In this document: piece after piece, positions 60,531 to 60,827 of the stretch
Layout of the letters: each line of letters opens with the position of its first letter
Position numbering within the stretch: the stretch's first letter is position 1
Source of the DNA: JdFR-22 sp964534325
GTDB taxonomy: Archaea; Halobacteriota; Archaeoglobi; Archaeoglobales; Archaeoglobaceae
Direction of reading: 5' to 3'
NCBI GenBank assembly: GCA_964534325.1
Contig: CAZHOR010000018.1
Span: 1-60,827 of the forward strand
DNA length: 60,827 nt
Program-made: the position numbers and the translations under genes
Notes under the pieces: generated by a model
The model's database searches: none
What the model saw: the letters and a program-made list of their open reading frames with translations, nothing else
Told to the model about the DNA's origin: nothing

Positions 60531-60630
60531 AACTAAACATTTACCCGACTGGATTCGTAGGTTAATTCAACACTACCAATAGGCGTTCTTCAGGGTGATC
60601 TCAGCCCGGTTAAATATTTCGATCTTCTGG

Positions 60631-60753
60631 TCAGCCGAAAGGTAATATACTGGATTCCACTCCGCTTGTGGATTGAAGGGTCAGGTAAGCTGTTAGCAGT
60701 ATAAGGGCAAGAATCAATACTCCCACTATTGCATTTAAGGTGTTCCTGTTCAT
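60631..60753 (-). CDS. 40-residue single-helix membrane microprotein
   Basis: A short leftward frame begins MNRNTLNAIVGVLILALILL and continues TAYLTLQS, then a short hydrophilic tail ending ILPFG. The ATG at 60753 is preceded by AGGAGGT at ideal spacing, which is the main evidence that it is translated. A larger open frame on the same strand (60590-60775) lacks such a site and is not preferred. One membrane helix is evident; no family is recognised. Confidence 0.55.
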   Translation of the reverse strand: MNRNTLNAIVGVLILALILLTAYLTLQSTSGVESSILPFG

Positions 60754-60827
60754 TCAAATACCTCCTGTTTATCATGGAGTATTCCTTCCATTATTTACAA
60801 ATTTTTTCCAACTTAAAATAATTAAAA

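Noticed and set aside
60590..60775. 61-codon leftward frame at the window end
   Set aside because: The overlapping 40-codon frame at 60631-60753 has a strong ribosome site and a coherent membrane helix, this one has neither.
1..60827. Naming the organism as an ANME or Archaeoglobus lineage
   Set aside because: Multiheme cytochrome, Ldh/LarA and tetrapyrrole genes fit several euryarchaeal groups, and no lineage-specific marker such as mcrA or rRNA is present.

Overview
The window is archaeal, most likely from a euryarchaeote related to methanogens, Archaeoglobi or anaerobic alkane/methane oxidisers. The markers are archaeal-type ribosomal protein uL16 (L10e), the archaeal tRNA methyltransferase Trm56, a tRNA with a short anticodon-loop intron, SufBC without the bacterial suf set, an archaeal ornithine cyclodeaminase (TIGR00300), a beta-CASP RNA nuclease, and a mix of TATA-led leaderless genes and genes with strong GGAGG/GGTG ribosome sites. 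No methyl-coenzyme M reductase or 16S rRNA is present, so I do not name a genus.

Layout. 0.5-1.8 kb: a DDE transposase. 2.0-7.8 kb: a probable lactate or hydroxy-acid island: Ldh-type dehydrogenase, nickel-pincer racemase LarA and an MFS carrier in one operon, then a FadR-type GntR regulator divergent from an HdrD/GlpC-like iron-sulfur protein. 7.8-14.4 kb: gamma-carbonic anhydrase, a 1.4-thousand-residue PKD surface protein, a CysQ-like phosphatase, a probable AglB relic and a 29-residue membrane microprotein. 14.5-17.4 kb: an XRE-type regulator, a lipoprotein with two repeats and a thioredoxin domain, a small basic protein and a DUF1614-like membrane protein. 17.6-27.0 kb: tetrapyrrole genes hemA-hemB and hemL-hemC-sumT, split by a MoxR ATPase / hypothetical / HExxH-VWA module. 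27.1-29.0 kb: sufC-sufB. 29-35.7 kb: lipoprotein, tRNA-Gly, RNase HI, a MetH-activation-domain-like protein, a sodium symporter, a basic hypothetical protein, an intergenic repeat cluster and ilvC. 35.8-39.7 kb: argB, a TIM-barrel protein, ornithine cyclodeaminase and purM. 39.8-50.4 kb: lipoprotein, tandem UspA, small ribbon-helix-helix and Cys-rich proteins, cupin, tRNA-Pro, argJ, a ClC channel and an FAD oxidoreductase. 50.6-60.8 kb: beta-CASP nuclease, sorbosone-dehydrogenase-like protein, a tightly coupled slipin/MoxR/lipoprotein/HExxH-VWA operon, Trm56, uL16, a tetraheme cytochrome c, a zinc-ribbon protein and a 40-residue membrane microprotein.

How the genes work together. HemA, HemL, HemB, HemC and SumT carry glutamyl-tRNA to precorrin-2, the branch point for cofactor F430, B12, siroheme and heme; HemD is not in the window. 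ArgJ and ArgB serve ornithine/arginine synthesis, and the cyclodeaminase can turn ornithine into proline. The most unusual content is the pair of MoxR plus HExxH/VWA modules. One lies inside the tetrapyrrole cluster; the other is coupled to a stomatin-like membrane protein and a lipoprotein, and its ATPase carries a four-cysteine cluster. The window also has five microproteins of 29-58 residues, three paralogous ribbon-helix-helix proteins, and GC-rich hairpins with related arms behind unrelated genes.
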